Assembly: GCA_030745815.1 (NCBI GenBank)
Contig: JASLNX010000029.1
Span: forward strand, 1 to 21,480
Length of the DNA: 21,480 nt
DNA from: an archaeon
Lineage (GTDB): Archaea; Iainarchaeota; Iainarchaeia; Iainarchaeales; GCA-2688035
Reading direction: 5' to 3'
Shown here: positions 1 to 7,373 of the stretch, in pieces
How positions within the stretch are numbered: position 1 is the stretch's first letter
How the letters are laid out: each line of letters begins with the position of its first letter
Notes under the pieces: generated by a model
Databases searched by the model: none
What the model was told of the DNA's origin: nothing
The model's input: only the letters and a program-made list of their open reading frames with translations
Program-made: the position numbers and the translations under genes

Positions 1-57
1 GCCGCCTGAGGTGGCAATAATTTCATTCAGGATATCTTTTCCTTTCACTGGTCCCAC
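1..57 (-). CDS. 5' end of an unidentified leftward gene (partial)
   Basis: On the minus strand a frame opens at GTG (57-55), after an in-frame TAA about five codons earlier, and stays open to the window edge. It reads VGPVKGKDILNEIIATSGG. A second in-frame GTG at 48-46 could also be the start. A TATA-like box (CCTTTTAAAC, 91-100 on the minus strand) lies where it would place transcription near position 70, about 12 nt before the GTG. Nineteen residues are too few to assign a family. A plus-strand frame (positions 2-73, ending in TAA) is also open here, so the tail of a rightward gene cannot be excluded. The promoter favours the leftward reading. Confidence 0.35.
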   Translation of the reverse strand, partial: MGPVKGKDILNEIIATSGG

Positions 58-135
58 CGAAAGATCAACTTAAAGATTAAAGTATGACTTGTTTAAAAGG
101 CTTTCCTGGCCCTGAAGAAAATTAAAAATTGAGAA

Positions 136-209
136 TGGGATGGAGAGGATTTGAACCCCCGTCACGACGCCCCGAACGTCGAATACTAACCAAGCTATAC
201 TACCATCCC
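136..209 (-). tRNA. tRNA-Pro (anticodon CGG)
   Basis: Read on the minus strand the cloverleaf is complete. The acceptor stem is GGGATGG/CCATCCC with discriminator A. The anticodon stem is CGACG/CGTCG around loop TTCGGGG, which gives anticodon CGG (172-174). The T-arm is GGGGG-TTCAAAT-CCTCT with two G-U pairs. The D-stem is four pairs with G-U at both ends, and the variable loop is four nucleotides. No CCA is encoded after the discriminator, so CCA must be added after transcription. There is no intron. Confidence 0.93.
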
Positions 210-238
210 AGGTAATACTAAAATTAGATATACAACTA

Positions 239-247
239 TTTTAAATC
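239..247 (-). promoter_or_regulatory. TATA-like box of the tRNA-Pro gene
   Basis: The minus strand reads ATTTAAAAT about 30-38 nt upstream of the mature tRNA 5' end. This is the position and composition expected for an archaeal TATA box. Confidence 0.5.
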
Positions 248-267
248 CTTCAACTGACCCCGCCATG

Positions 268-277
268 GTTTTAAATA
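268..277 (+). promoter_or_regulatory. TATA-like box for the GH100-like gene
   Basis: GTTTTAAATA is centred about 30 nt before the ATG at 303, and no Shine-Dalgarno sequence precedes that ATG. The transcript is therefore probably leaderless or nearly so. The rest of the gap between the tRNA and this gene (210-302) shows no other structure. Confidence 0.45.
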
Positions 278-302
278 GTAGTTAATTCATTTATTTTTTA
301 GA

Positions 303-1442
303 ATGGAAATTGAAGAACAGGCCTTTGAAAAGGCAAAGATTGCACTAAAGAAATGCGCCACCCCGCACGGGATGCATGCAAGCGGTGGAAAAGATGGCTA
401 CAACATGGTGTTCTCAAGAGACAGCATGATTGGATTAATTGGCGCAAGCGTTGTTGACTCAAAAAAAGAATTCAAAAGGCAGTTTCAATTAAGCCTTGAC
501 GTTTTAGGCAAGTACCAAAGCCCGACTGGACAAATTCCAAACGCCGTTGATAAGTGGGACAAGAAAAGGATTAAGCAAGCAACCTTTGCAACACTTGACA
601 GTACTCTATGGTGGCTGCTTGGGTTAAAAGCGTACACTCAAAATTACAAAGACAAAAGCTTGATTAGAAAATACAAAAAGGCAGTTGACAAGGCCTTTTT
701 CTGGCTGCGCTGCCAGGACACAGGAGAAGACGCAATGCCTGAACAGCACCCAACAAGTGACTGGCAGGATTGCTTTCCACACAAGTATGGCCACACAATA
801 AACACTATTGCACTGTATTACGCAAGCCTTAAAGCGTTTGGAAAAAAGGCCGAGGCAAAAAAGGTTAAGGAATCGGCCCTTGGTTCAACAAGTCCCACTA
901 ATATGATTTACAAAAAGGAAGGGTACTTTTGGCCCTGGCGCTGGAAAGACCACGACGGTGAACTTGAGGCCGAGAAGTGGTTTGACAGTTTAGGAAATTT
1001 GCTTGCAATCTGTTCAGGGTTAGCTGACAAAAAGCAAACAAAGCGCATTCTTGATTTTGTTGAAAAGAAACGCATAGCAAAACCTTTCCCAATAAAGGCA
1101 ATGTATCCGCCAATTAAGAAGGGCAAAAAAGAGTGGCAGCCGTACTTTTCAAAATGTCTTGCGGTAAAACCAAACTATTATTTGAACGGAGGAATTTGGC
1201 CTTACATTGGCGGTTTTTACATTGCAGCACTTGTAAAAGCAGGGCGCTTTAAGCAGGCCAAAAAGCAGCTGAAGCTTCTAGCAGAAGTAAATCGTCTGGG
1301 AGCGGAAAAAGAGTGGGAATTTAATGAGTGGGTTCACCCGCTAAAAAAGGAAGCAATGGGAAGTTCTTACCATGCTTGGAGTGGCGGAGCATACCTTCTT
1401 GCATTTAAGTGTGTTTCAGACAAAAAGATTGCTTTCTTTTAA
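303..1442 (+). CDS. GH100-like glycoside hydrolase (neutral/alkaline invertase fold)
   Basis: The 379-residue protein has the motif order of the (alpha/alpha)6-barrel GH100/amylo-glucosidase group. It shows FSRDS (37-41), TLDSTLWW (97-104, like the invertase DSGLWW signature), DCFPHKYGHTINTIALYYASL-type sequence (156-176), FDSLGNLLAICSGLA (227-241), LNGGIWP (294-300) and YHAWSGGAYLLAF near the C-terminus. D99 and E342 (in FNEW) are the best candidates for the catalytic acid and base. There is no signal peptide or membrane segment, so it acts in the cytoplasm. The substrate could be sucrose, trehalose or an alpha-glucan oligosaccharide; a debranching-type alpha-1,6-glucosidase annotation is also plausible. 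It ends 6 nt before the convergent glycosyltransferase gene. The fold is fairly secure and the exact reaction is not. Confidence 0.7.
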   Translation: MEIEEQAFEKAKIALKKCATPHGMHASGGKDGYNMVFSRDSMIGLIGASVVDSKKEFKRQFQLSLDVLGKYQSPTGQIPNAVDKWDKKRIKQATFATLDSTLWWLLGLKAYTQNYKDKSLIRKYKKAVDKAFFWLRCQDTGEDAMPEQHPTSDWQDCFPHKYGHTINTIALYYASLKAFGKKAEAKKVKESALGSTSPTNMIYKKEGYFWPWRWKDHDGELEAEKWFDSLGNLLAICSGLADKKQTKRILDFVEKKRIAKPFPIKAMYPPIKKGKKEWQPYFSKCLAVKPNYYLNGGIWPYIGGFYIAALVKAGRFKQAKKQLKLLAEVNRLGAEKEWEFNEWVHPLKKEAMGSSYHAWSGGAYLLAFKCVSDKKIAFF

Positions 1443-1448
1443 AAGAAA

Positions 1449-2588
1449 TTAAATACCAAGCTTTTTCTCAACAAGGTTTTGAACTCTTTTAGCAATGTGC
1501 TTGTACTCAAAGTTTTTCACAACGTGTTCTCTTCCGCGTTCTCCCATCTTTTCACAAAGTGAGTCGTCGGTTAACATCTTTAGTAAATAGTCTGCAAGAT
1601 CGTCAATGTCAGCTCGAACTGCAAAAGTTTTGGGCTCGTCAAACTGTATCTTATGCTTTTTCTTAAACCCTTGTTCTCTGTAAACCCATTCCTCTTCAAG
1701 TTTAACTTCTTCTCCAACCTTTGCCAGAAACCCTGTTTCATTGTGTATAACAGTGTCCTTAATACCCATGCTGTCAACTCCAAGAACAGGCTTTCCGCAG
1801 GCCTGCGCTTCAACTTGAATCATTCCAAAGCCGTCAATTCTACTTGGAGCAGCGTAAACATCGCACGCATTTAGTGCACAGCACATAAATTCTCTTGAAA
1901 GCGGTCCGTCAAAGAACCTGACTTTTCGTCTTATGCCAAGGTCCCTCATAATCTTTAGTTCGTCTTTGTAATGGTAGTAAGGTGTTTTACACTCCCAGCT
2001 TTTTCCAACATAAACCCAGTCTTTAAACTCTTCGTTAATTTTCCCAAGGGCCTTTAGAACTTCCTGGAATCCCTTGCTTGTAGTGTCTCCTCCAGCTGTA
2101 AAAATCATTTTCTCGTGCGGTTTTATTCTAAGCATTTTTCTAATTTGTTCAACTCGTGTATCACTTTTTGGCAAAGGCCTCATTTCCTGCATATCAATTC
2201 CAATTGGCATAACTTCCATGTTCTTAGTGTCTACTCCGTCTCTTTTGTAAGTATGCTTTACCCACCTGCTAGTAGCCATCATTAGTGGAAGCGAGTTAAG
2301 AATGTCGTGATAATTTGAAACCCAACCGTCTGCATTAAGCCAAGGAACCGCAGTTACCCCGTGGTGTATGGGGTGGTCAATTATTGTTGGTGTGTCGCCC
2401 CAGTAACCTGCACCAATTACAACATCTGGCTTGAAGCTTTTGTAGATTAGTTCCTTTTCCATTTCGGCTTCCCGATCACAACGTGTGCTGGGCTGGCCGT
2501 TTTCTTTTAGTCCGCGGTAAAGCATCTCTCCTTGAATGCTAATTCCGTCTAACTCCATTGGATAAGGGTAAAGAATCAAACTCTTCAT
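1449..2588 (-). CDS. GT4-family glycosyltransferase
   Basis: This is a GT-B retaining glycosyltransferase of 379 residues, normal length for GT4. The C-terminal nucleotide-sugar domain shows FTAGGDTTSKGF (163-174), then AAPSRIDGFGMIQVEAQACGK (246-266) and NETGFLA (283-289). The usual E-x7-E pair appears as D252-x7-E260, a conservative change of the first acid. The N-terminal acceptor domain is less typical and gives no clue to the acceptor. There are no membrane segments. It is the second gene of a leftward pair, starting 13 nt after the PIG-L deacetylase gene, with no clear ribosome-binding site of its own. A GT4 enzyme paired with a PIG-L deacetylase recalls the MshA/MshB and BshA/BshB pairs that make GlcN-linked small thiols, and also GlcNAc-lipid pathways. 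The donor and acceptor are unknown. Confidence 0.85.
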   Translation of the reverse strand: MKSLILYPYPMELDGISIQGEMLYRGLKENGQPSTRCDREAEMEKELIYKSFKPDVVIGAGYWGDTPTIIDHPIHHGVTAVPWLNADGWVSNYHDILNSLPLMMATSRWVKHTYKRDGVDTKNMEVMPIGIDMQEMRPLPKSDTRVEQIRKMLRIKPHEKMIFTAGGDTTSKGFQEVLKALGKINEEFKDWVYVGKSWECKTPYYHYKDELKIMRDLGIRRKVRFFDGPLSREFMCCALNACDVYAAPSRIDGFGMIQVEAQACGKPVLGVDSMGIKDTVIHNETGFLAKVGEEVKLEEEWVYREQGFKKKHKIQFDEPKTFAVRADIDDLADYLLKMLTDDSLCEKMGERGREHVVKNFEYKHIAKRVQNLVEKKLGI

Positions 2589-2601
2589 GTTAATCGTTCA
2601 C

Positions 2602-3219
2602 TCATTTCGTTGTCTCTTGTTTCACTTTGAAGCACTCAACGCTCTGTGCGCTGCGTTGTTCGAAGCTTTCTGTACTAAATCCATAGGTTGAAGTGATTAA
2701 TAAGTTTTTCTTTTGCGCAATTTGCGCGTTCAAGCGCGTCTTCACGTCCGCACCGCGCGTGTTTGGCTCACAGTACGCGTCGCCACGCGCGAGTTTGTAG
2801 TTGAAGAAGAAAACTTTCTTGCAACGCAGTTCGTTCGCTGTAATCATATCTTTGACTGCACGATGAACTTCTTTGTGCCGGTTGTGCCCGTACTCGCCGC
2901 TTTGTCCGTGCGTGAAGACAAAATCAAATGAGTTTCCAACTTTTAACTCGTCAAGCATTGCTTGCACTCTTTTCTTCACCTCGTTAAGAGATCTAAGTTC
3001 TTGTTCCGGGGTTTCGTCGTCCAAATCTGAGATTGCGCACACTGCATTCAATTTTTCACAGACTTTTCTAAACTTTGGAGCACGATCTATATCGTCTCTT
3101 CTGCAAAGACTTAAAATAGTCCAATCCCATTCAGGATTTCTTAAAATAGTGCCCCCGCACCAGATTGTTTCATCATCCGGGTGGGCAACCACAACAAGTG
3201 CTTTAATTGCCTGTTTCAT
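2602..3219 (-). CDS. PIG-L/LmbE-family zinc-dependent deacetylase
   Basis: The 205-residue protein carries the family's metal motif AHPDDE (12-17) and the downstream GHNRHKEVH (111-119), which together supply the zinc ligands and catalytic acid. The family removes N-acetyl groups from GlcNAc conjugates; members include MshB, BshB, GlcNAc-PI deacetylase and the archaeal diacetylchitobiose deacetylase Dac. There is no signal peptide, so it is cytoplasmic. It leads a leftward two-gene unit with the GT4 gene and faces the kinase-deaminase fusion gene 64 nt away. The DNA for about residues 140-175 (roughly 2690-2800) is unusually rich in CGCG/GCGC, with Arg CGC, Ala GCG and Thr ACG codons that are scarce in neighbouring genes. 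The fold is secure and the substrate is not. Confidence 0.88.
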   Translation of the reverse strand: MKQAIKALVVVAHPDDETIWCGGTILRNPEWDWTILSLCRRDDIDRAPKFRKVCEKLNAVCAISDLDDETPEQELRSLNEVKKRVQAMLDELKVGNSFDFVFTHGQSGEYGHNRHKEVHRAVKDMITANELRCKKVFFFNYKLARGDAYCEPNTRGADVKTRLNAQIAQKKNLLITSTYGFSTESFEQRSAQSVECFKVKQETTK

Positions 3220-3240
3220 TGAAAAAAGTTTGCTGCAAAA

Positions 3241-3271
3241 GTGTTAAATACGAATTACGCGCTATTAAATC
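3241..3271. promoter_or_regulatory. Divergent promoter region (deacetylase pair / kinase-deaminase fusion)
   Basis: Two AT-rich boxes lie in the 64-nt divergent gap. GTGTTAAATA (3241-3250) fits a rightward TATA box giving a leader of about 12 nt before the ATG at 3284. On the minus strand GGATTTAATAG (about 3261-3271) fits a leftward TATA box, with transcription beginning about 20 nt before the ATG at 3219. The two promoters overlap and so may be regulated together. Confidence 0.35.
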
Positions 3272-3283
3272 CGGTTTAGGCAT

Positions 3284-4927
3284 ATGAAAAGAAAACTTTT
3301 TTCAGTCGGAGACCTTGGTCTTGATTTGCTGCAAGAGATTGGAAAAGACCTGCAGTTCGGTGAAGAACATTCGCTTCGCTCCCTTGATTTCTCAATTGGC
3401 GGTAACGCAGCAAACTTTGCTGTAATAGCGTCTAAACTGGGTTTAAAGCCAGTTTTAATTAGTTCAATTGGAAAGGATTTTGCAACCTCGTTTCTTCGTA
3501 GAAATCTTGCAGAGTCAGGAGTTTCTTCAAAGTTTATCAAAAGCCCTCTTCCAAATTCATTTAGTGTAATAGCTGTTAACAGGAGGGGTGAGCGGGCAAT
3601 CCAATCTGTGAAGAATTGCCTTAATGAAATTACTGCAAAAAAGGTTGAAAAAATTCTTTTGCCCAAGCTAAGGGAGCAGGACATTGTTTTCTTTGGAGGA
3701 TTTTACCACCTTACAAAACTTAGGCCAGGATTTTTGCCTCTTCTAAAAAAAATAAAGAAGAAGAAGGCAGTAATTTGCTTTGACACCTGCTTTGATACTA
3801 CTGGCAAGTGGGACATTTCAAAATTCTTGCCGTTTATTGACTTTCTTTTTGTTAATGACCTTGAACTAAAGCATATTGCAAGGGGCAGTTCACTTAAAGA
3901 GCGCGCGAAGCTCCTTTTGAGAAAGGGCGCTGGTTGCGTTGCCGTTAAGCAGGCTGCCAAGGGAGCAACGGTTTTCACAAAGCCCTTTGGCGCAGTGCGT
4001 TCTCCGTCGCTCGCCGGCAAAGTTGTTGACACAACCGCTGCAGGCGACGCCTTTAACTCTGGATTTGTTTTTGGGCTGATGCGCAACTGGTCGCTTAACA
4101 ACTGCGCGCTTGCTGCAAACTTTGTTGCTGCTCGAAAGGTTAGAGAGCATGGCCTTGCTTCGCCAAAGCCTACGCGGGTTGAAAGTTTTGTTAAGAAAAA
4201 CAAACAGCCATTGCTTGCTGTTAAGAAAAACTATCGTGAGATGAGCAAGGCTGCCGCTTCGGTTGTGATTGAGTTAGTAAAACGCAAGCCAGACGCTTCT
4301 CTTGCTCTTGCAACTGGTGAAACTCCAAAGCTTCTTTATTTTCTTTTAGCGAGCGCTCACAAGCGGGGCAAAGTTGATTTTAGCAGGGCAAAGTTTTTTG
4401 CATTGGACGAGTACGTTGGGCTTGGAAAGAGCGATAGGAATAGCTTTGGCCAATACTTAATGCGCAAATTCTTGGACAAAGTCAACGCCAAAAGGCAAAA
4501 CACTTTCTTACTAAACAGCCTTTCTCGTAATTTGCGTGGTAAGTGCAAAAGGCACGAGGCTGCAATTAAGAGGCGCGGGATTGATTTGTGCATTCTTGGC
4601 GTTGGTAGGAACGGGCATGTTGCTTTTAATGAGCCTGGCAGTAGCGAAAACAGCATTACTCGTGTTGTAAAATTAAAGCCTCAGACTAGAAAGGTGAACG
4701 GAAAGAACTTTTCGTCAGGACTTGCTCCAGAGAGGGCTCTTACAATTGGGCTGAAAACAATTAGGGTGAACAGTATGCAGATTCTTATGCTTGCTTCGGG
4801 AAAGAACAAAAGGCAGGCTGTTAAGTGCATGCTTAAAGGAAAGAGTGTTTCAAGGTGCCCTGCTGCAACACTGCAATCACACCGTAATGTGGCGGTTTTG
4901 GTTGACAAGGCGGCTGTGGCAAAATAG
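3284..4927 (+). CDS. Fused PfkB-family sugar kinase / glucosamine-6-phosphate deaminase (NagB-like)
   Basis: This is one uninterrupted 547-residue reading frame with two enzyme domains. Residues 1 to about 305 are a ribokinase/PfkB kinase: SIGGNAANFA (37-46) is the N-terminal signature and DTTAAGDAFNSGF (249-261) is the ATP/anion-hole signature, with D255 as catalytic base. Residues from about 312 to 547 are a NagB-type deaminase: LATGETP (342-348) binds phosphate, ALDEYVGL (373-380) carries the catalytic Asp, and GVGRNGHVAFNEPGS (439-453) carries the His and Glu. Asn443 replaces the E. coli Asp, as in many Gram-positive NagB proteins. Inferred role: phosphorylate glucosamine (or a related amino sugar), then convert GlcN6P to fructose 6-phosphate plus ammonia, or run the reverse. 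The deacetylase next door fits this. Kinase substrate specificity cannot be read from sequence. The protein is Lys/Arg-rich and has no signal peptide. Confidence 0.9.
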   Translation: MKRKLFSVGDLGLDLLQEIGKDLQFGEEHSLRSLDFSIGGNAANFAVIASKLGLKPVLISSIGKDFATSFLRRNLAESGVSSKFIKSPLPNSFSVIAVNRRGERAIQSVKNCLNEITAKKVEKILLPKLREQDIVFFGGFYHLTKLRPGFLPLLKKIKKKKAVICFDTCFDTTGKWDISKFLPFIDFLFVNDLELKHIARGSSLKERAKLLLRKGAGCVAVKQAAKGATVFTKPFGAVRSPSLAGKVVDTTAAGDAFNSGFVFGLMRNWSLNNCALAANFVAARKVREHGLASPKPTRVESFVKKNKQPLLAVKKNYREMSKAAASVVIELVKRKPDASLALATGETPKLLYFLLASAHKRGKVDFSRAKFFALDEYVGLGKSDRNSFGQYLMRKFLDKVNAKRQNTFLLNSLSRNLRGKCKRHEAAIKRRGIDLCILGVGRNGHVAFNEPGSSENSITRVVKLKPQTRKVNGKNFSSGLAPERALTIGLKTIRVNSMQILMLASGKNKRQAVKCMLKGKSVSRCPAATLQSHRNVAVLVDKAAVAK

Positions 4928-4928
4928 T

Positions 4929-5576
4929 TTAGTCAATGTTTGTTTTTTTAGCTAATTTTCCTTCGTCAAGTTCAATTAGTTGGTTGCAGATTCTCTTTAT
5001 TCTTTTGCTATCGTGTTCAATTAGGATAATTGTTTTGCCTTCTTTTTGTAGTTTCCCAATAACTTCTTCAATCTTTTTGCAGTTTCCTTCGCTTACTCCT
5101 GCAAAGGGTTCGTCGAGTAAAATTAGTTCATCGTTTCTAATCATAACGCGGCCAAATTCCAGTAACCTTTGTTGCCCACCGCTTAGTGTTGCCGCCTTTT
5201 CATTTTTTTTCTGCACAAGCCCTACTTCGTTTAGAATGCGCTCAGCTTCTTCTTCATTGCCACTGTTTGTTGCGACAAATAGATTTTCTAGTAGAGTCAT
5301 GTTATTGAAAATTCCTCCTATTTGGAAAATTCTTCCAATCCCAAGCCTTGCGATTTTGTAGGCTGGCAGATTGTCAACCCTTTTTCCTTTAAAGTGGACC
5401 TCTCCGCTATTTGGAGAAATCATTTTGGTAATCACGTTTAGTAGTGTAGTTTTTCCTGAACCGTTGCCTCCAATTAATCCAAGTGTTTTGCCTTGCTCTA
5501 GCTTGAATGAAACATTTTCCAAAGCCGTAACTCCGCCAAAATGTTTTGAAATACTTTTTAATTCAAGAGCTATCAC
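4929..5576 (-). CDS. livG: LivG-type ABC transporter ATPase
   Basis: The 215-residue ATPase has every nucleotide-binding motif: Walker A GGNGSGKT (36-43), Q-loop Q85, signature LSGGQ (131-135), Walker B LILLDE (151-156) and H-loop H188. Its N-terminus (LKSISKHFGGVTALENVSF) is LivG-like. It is shorter than most LivG proteins (about 250 residues). The start is GTG at 5576, preceded by GGAGG with good spacing, and it overlaps the end of livM by 14 nt. It is the last gene of the leftward livH-livM-livG unit. No LivF partner follows; the next gene is convergent and unrelated, ending 1 nt away. It would energise import of hydrophobic amino acids or a related compound at the inner face of the membrane, perhaps as a homodimer. 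Confidence 0.9.
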   Translation of the reverse strand: MIALELKSISKHFGGVTALENVSFKLEQGKTLGLIGGNGSGKTTLLNVITKMISPNSGEVHFKGKRVDNLPAYKIARLGIGRIFQIGGIFNNMTLLENLFVATNSGNEEEAERILNEVGLVQKKNEKAATLSGGQQRLLEFGRVMIRNDELILLDEPFAGVSEGNCKKIEEVIGKLQKEGKTIILIEHDSKRIKRICNQLIELDEGKLAKKTNID

Positions 5577-6456
5577 TTACAATTCCTCCAAACCATTGTT
5601 CTCCAAAAAGCCCTTTTGGTCTCTTTATTATTAATACGATAAGCAAACCTGCATATATAATTTGCCTTAGTTGCCCAACCATAGAACTTGGCAAACCAAT
5701 AAACCTCAGGGGCTCTGGTAAAAGAATTAATATTATTGCGCCGGCAATACTTCCCACCAAACTTCCTAGGCCCCCAAGTACAACCATTAGTAAAACCAAA
5801 ACAGTTTCAGATAGGGTAAAGCTACTTGGATCAATGAATGTAATGTAGTGCGCAAAAAGACTTCCTGCAAATCCGGCAAACAGTGCACTTATTGCAAAGG
5901 CCTGCATCTTAAGCATTTTTACATCTTTTCCCAAACTTTCTGCAATCAATTCATTTTCCCTTATTGCCTTTAATGCAATTCCAAACTTCCCATCCAACAA
6001 ATATTTTAGAACTACATAGGTTGCAAGCACAACAACTATGGTTAGCACAAAGTAGGTAAGCATTGAATCAAACACTATTCCAAACAACTCTGGCTTTGGA
6101 ATTCCCGGAATTCCAAGAGGCCCTCTTGTTAGTTCAGTCCAGTTTAACATAATGCTTCTAATAATTTCTCCAAAGGCCAGTGTTGCGATTGCCAAAAAGT
6201 CCCCTCGTAGTCTTAGTGAAGGGATGCTTAGTAGCACGCCAAAGAGTGCAGCAACTCCTCCTGCTGCAAGAAAACCAAGCCAGAACGGGAAGCCAGCCAT
6301 TACTAACAGAACTGAGGCGTAGGCTCCGATTGCAAAAAATGCTGCGTGTCCCAGATTAAGCATTCCAGTGTAACCAGTAAGTAGGGTAAGGCTCATGGAA
6401 AGAATTGCGTAAATGCAAATGAGAATTAACAAGTGCAAGAGGTATGCTTCAATCAT
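5563..6456 (-). CDS. livM: Branched-chain amino acid-type ABC permease LivM
   Basis: The protein is 297 residues with about eight hydrophobic membrane segments. The family's N-terminal hallmark is present (LTGYTGMLNLGHAAFFAIGAYAS, about residues 25-47), as is the coupling-helix region that docks on the ATPase (AIRENELIAESLGKDVKMLKM, roughly 190-210). It forms the translocation path together with LivH. The gene overlaps livH by 4 nt (ATGA) and livG by 14 nt, so the three are translationally coupled. The length is normal for LivM proteins without the N-terminal extension found in E. coli. Confidence 0.92.
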   Translation of the reverse strand: MIEAYLLHLLILICIYAILSMSLTLLTGYTGMLNLGHAAFFAIGAYASVLLVMAGFPFWLGFLAAGGVAALFGVLLSIPSLRLRGDFLAIATLAFGEIIRSIMLNWTELTRGPLGIPGIPKPELFGIVFDSMLTYFVLTIVVVLATYVVLKYLLDGKFGIALKAIRENELIAESLGKDVKMLKMQAFAISALFAGFAGSLFAHYITFIDPSSFTLSETVLVLLMVVLGGLGSLVGSIAGAIILILLPEPLRFIGLPSSMVGQLRQIIYAGLLIVLIIKRPKGLFGEQWFGGIVSDSS

Positions 6457-7328
6457 TGTTCAATCCCTTCCTTTTTCTTCCCGAGAATTCCCTGTGGTCT
6501 AAATAGCAGGAAGACGATTAAGATAAAGAATGCTATTGCGTCCTTGTAGCCAGATGGCAGATACCATATTCCAATATTTTCTGTTAGCCCAATAAAGTAC
6601 GACCCTAAGATTGCCCCTGGGACTGAACCAACTCCGCCAACAATTACTGCGGCAAAGGCCTTAATGTTTGGCATTAGGCCCATCATTGGATCCAAATTCG
6701 TTTCCATTGCAATCAGTACACCCCCAGCTGCTGCTAGGGCGCTTCCGAAAGCAAAAGTGCTTGCAATAACTTTTTCTGAATCAATTCCAAGGCTTTCAGC
6801 CAAATGCCTGTTGTCTGCTACCGCCCTAGCCTGTTGTCCGGTTTTGGTTTTCTTAATGAAGAACCAGGTAAGAATCATTAGAGCGACTGCAACTACAATA
6901 ATTAACACTTGTGTTTTTGTTATAATGAATCCAAACATTTCCATTCCCTTTTCAACAGGCCCCAAGTTGTAGGTCTTTATTTCGTTTCCAAAAAACAGTG
7001 CAATAATGTTTTGTAAAAGAATTGAAACAGCAATAGCGGCAATTAATCCAATCCAAACGTGCTGTTTTCTAAGTGGCTTGAATGCAAATCTGTTGACTGC
7101 CATTCCAAGTAGTGCCCCAAAACAAATTGCAACAACAAATCCAACCGGTAAAGGCAGGCCAAGGCTTACACTTACAACGAACGCAACGTATGCCCCAACC
7201 ATTGCAACTTCGCCGTGCGCAAAGTGAATAATTCTCAAAATTCCAAAAATCAGAGTTAATCCAATTGCAAGCAAAGCATACTCAGAGCCGGCAATTATTC
7301 CGTTTACAACAAGTTGTTGAAAGACCAT
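6453..7328 (-). CDS. livH: Branched-chain amino acid-type ABC permease LivH
   Basis: The protein is 291 residues and hydrophobic throughout, with the LivH signature GLTLIFGILRIIHFAHGEVAM near residues 23-43 and the coupling motif DNRHLAESLGID around 172-183. It is the first gene of the livHMG unit. Its ATG has no ribosome-binding site and lies 27 nt downstream of an 18-nt promoter element that also precedes the distal binding-protein gene, so the mRNA leader is probably very short. Gene order and overlaps fit a single complex at the cytoplasmic membrane. Confidence 0.92.
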   Translation of the reverse strand: MVFQQLVVNGIIAGSEYALLAIGLTLIFGILRIIHFAHGEVAMVGAYVAFVVSVSLGLPLPVGFVVAICFGALLGMAVNRFAFKPLRKQHVWIGLIAAIAVSILLQNIIALFFGNEIKTYNLGPVEKGMEMFGFIITKTQVLIIVVAVALMILTWFFIKKTKTGQQARAVADNRHLAESLGIDSEKVIASTFAFGSALAAAGGVLIAMETNLDPMMGLMPNIKAFAAVIVGGVGSVPGAILGSYFIGLTENIGIWYLPSGYKDAIAFFILIVFLLFRPQGILGKKKEGIEQ

Positions 7329-7355
7329 GGAACCGAAAGAATAAAAGGGAAAGAT

Positions 7356-7373
7356 GTTTATTTACTTTTCGTA
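7356..7373 (-). promoter_or_regulatory. livHMG promoter: BRE/TATA-like element, copy 1
   Basis: The minus strand reads TACGAAAAGTAAATAAAC, a purine-rich BRE-like part followed by a TATA-like part. The same 18 nt occur upstream of the distal binding-protein gene (9747-9764), at nearly the same distance from that start codon. About 26 nt from the TATA centre places transcription near 7334, only a few nucleotides before the ATG. Confidence 0.6.

Noticed and set aside
439..453. Asn in place of the E. coli catalytic-region Asp in the NagB-type motif GVGRNGHVAF, as a sign of inactivity (start and end here are residue numbers of the fusion protein at 3284-4927)
   Set aside because: Many active Gram-positive NagB enzymes carry Asn here, and the His and Glu of the motif are kept, so this is not evidence of loss of function.
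3265..4656. Long open frames antisense to the kinase-deaminase gene
   Set aside because: They lack recognisable motifs and sit opposite a gene with intact catalytic motifs across its whole length. They are by-products of its codon use.
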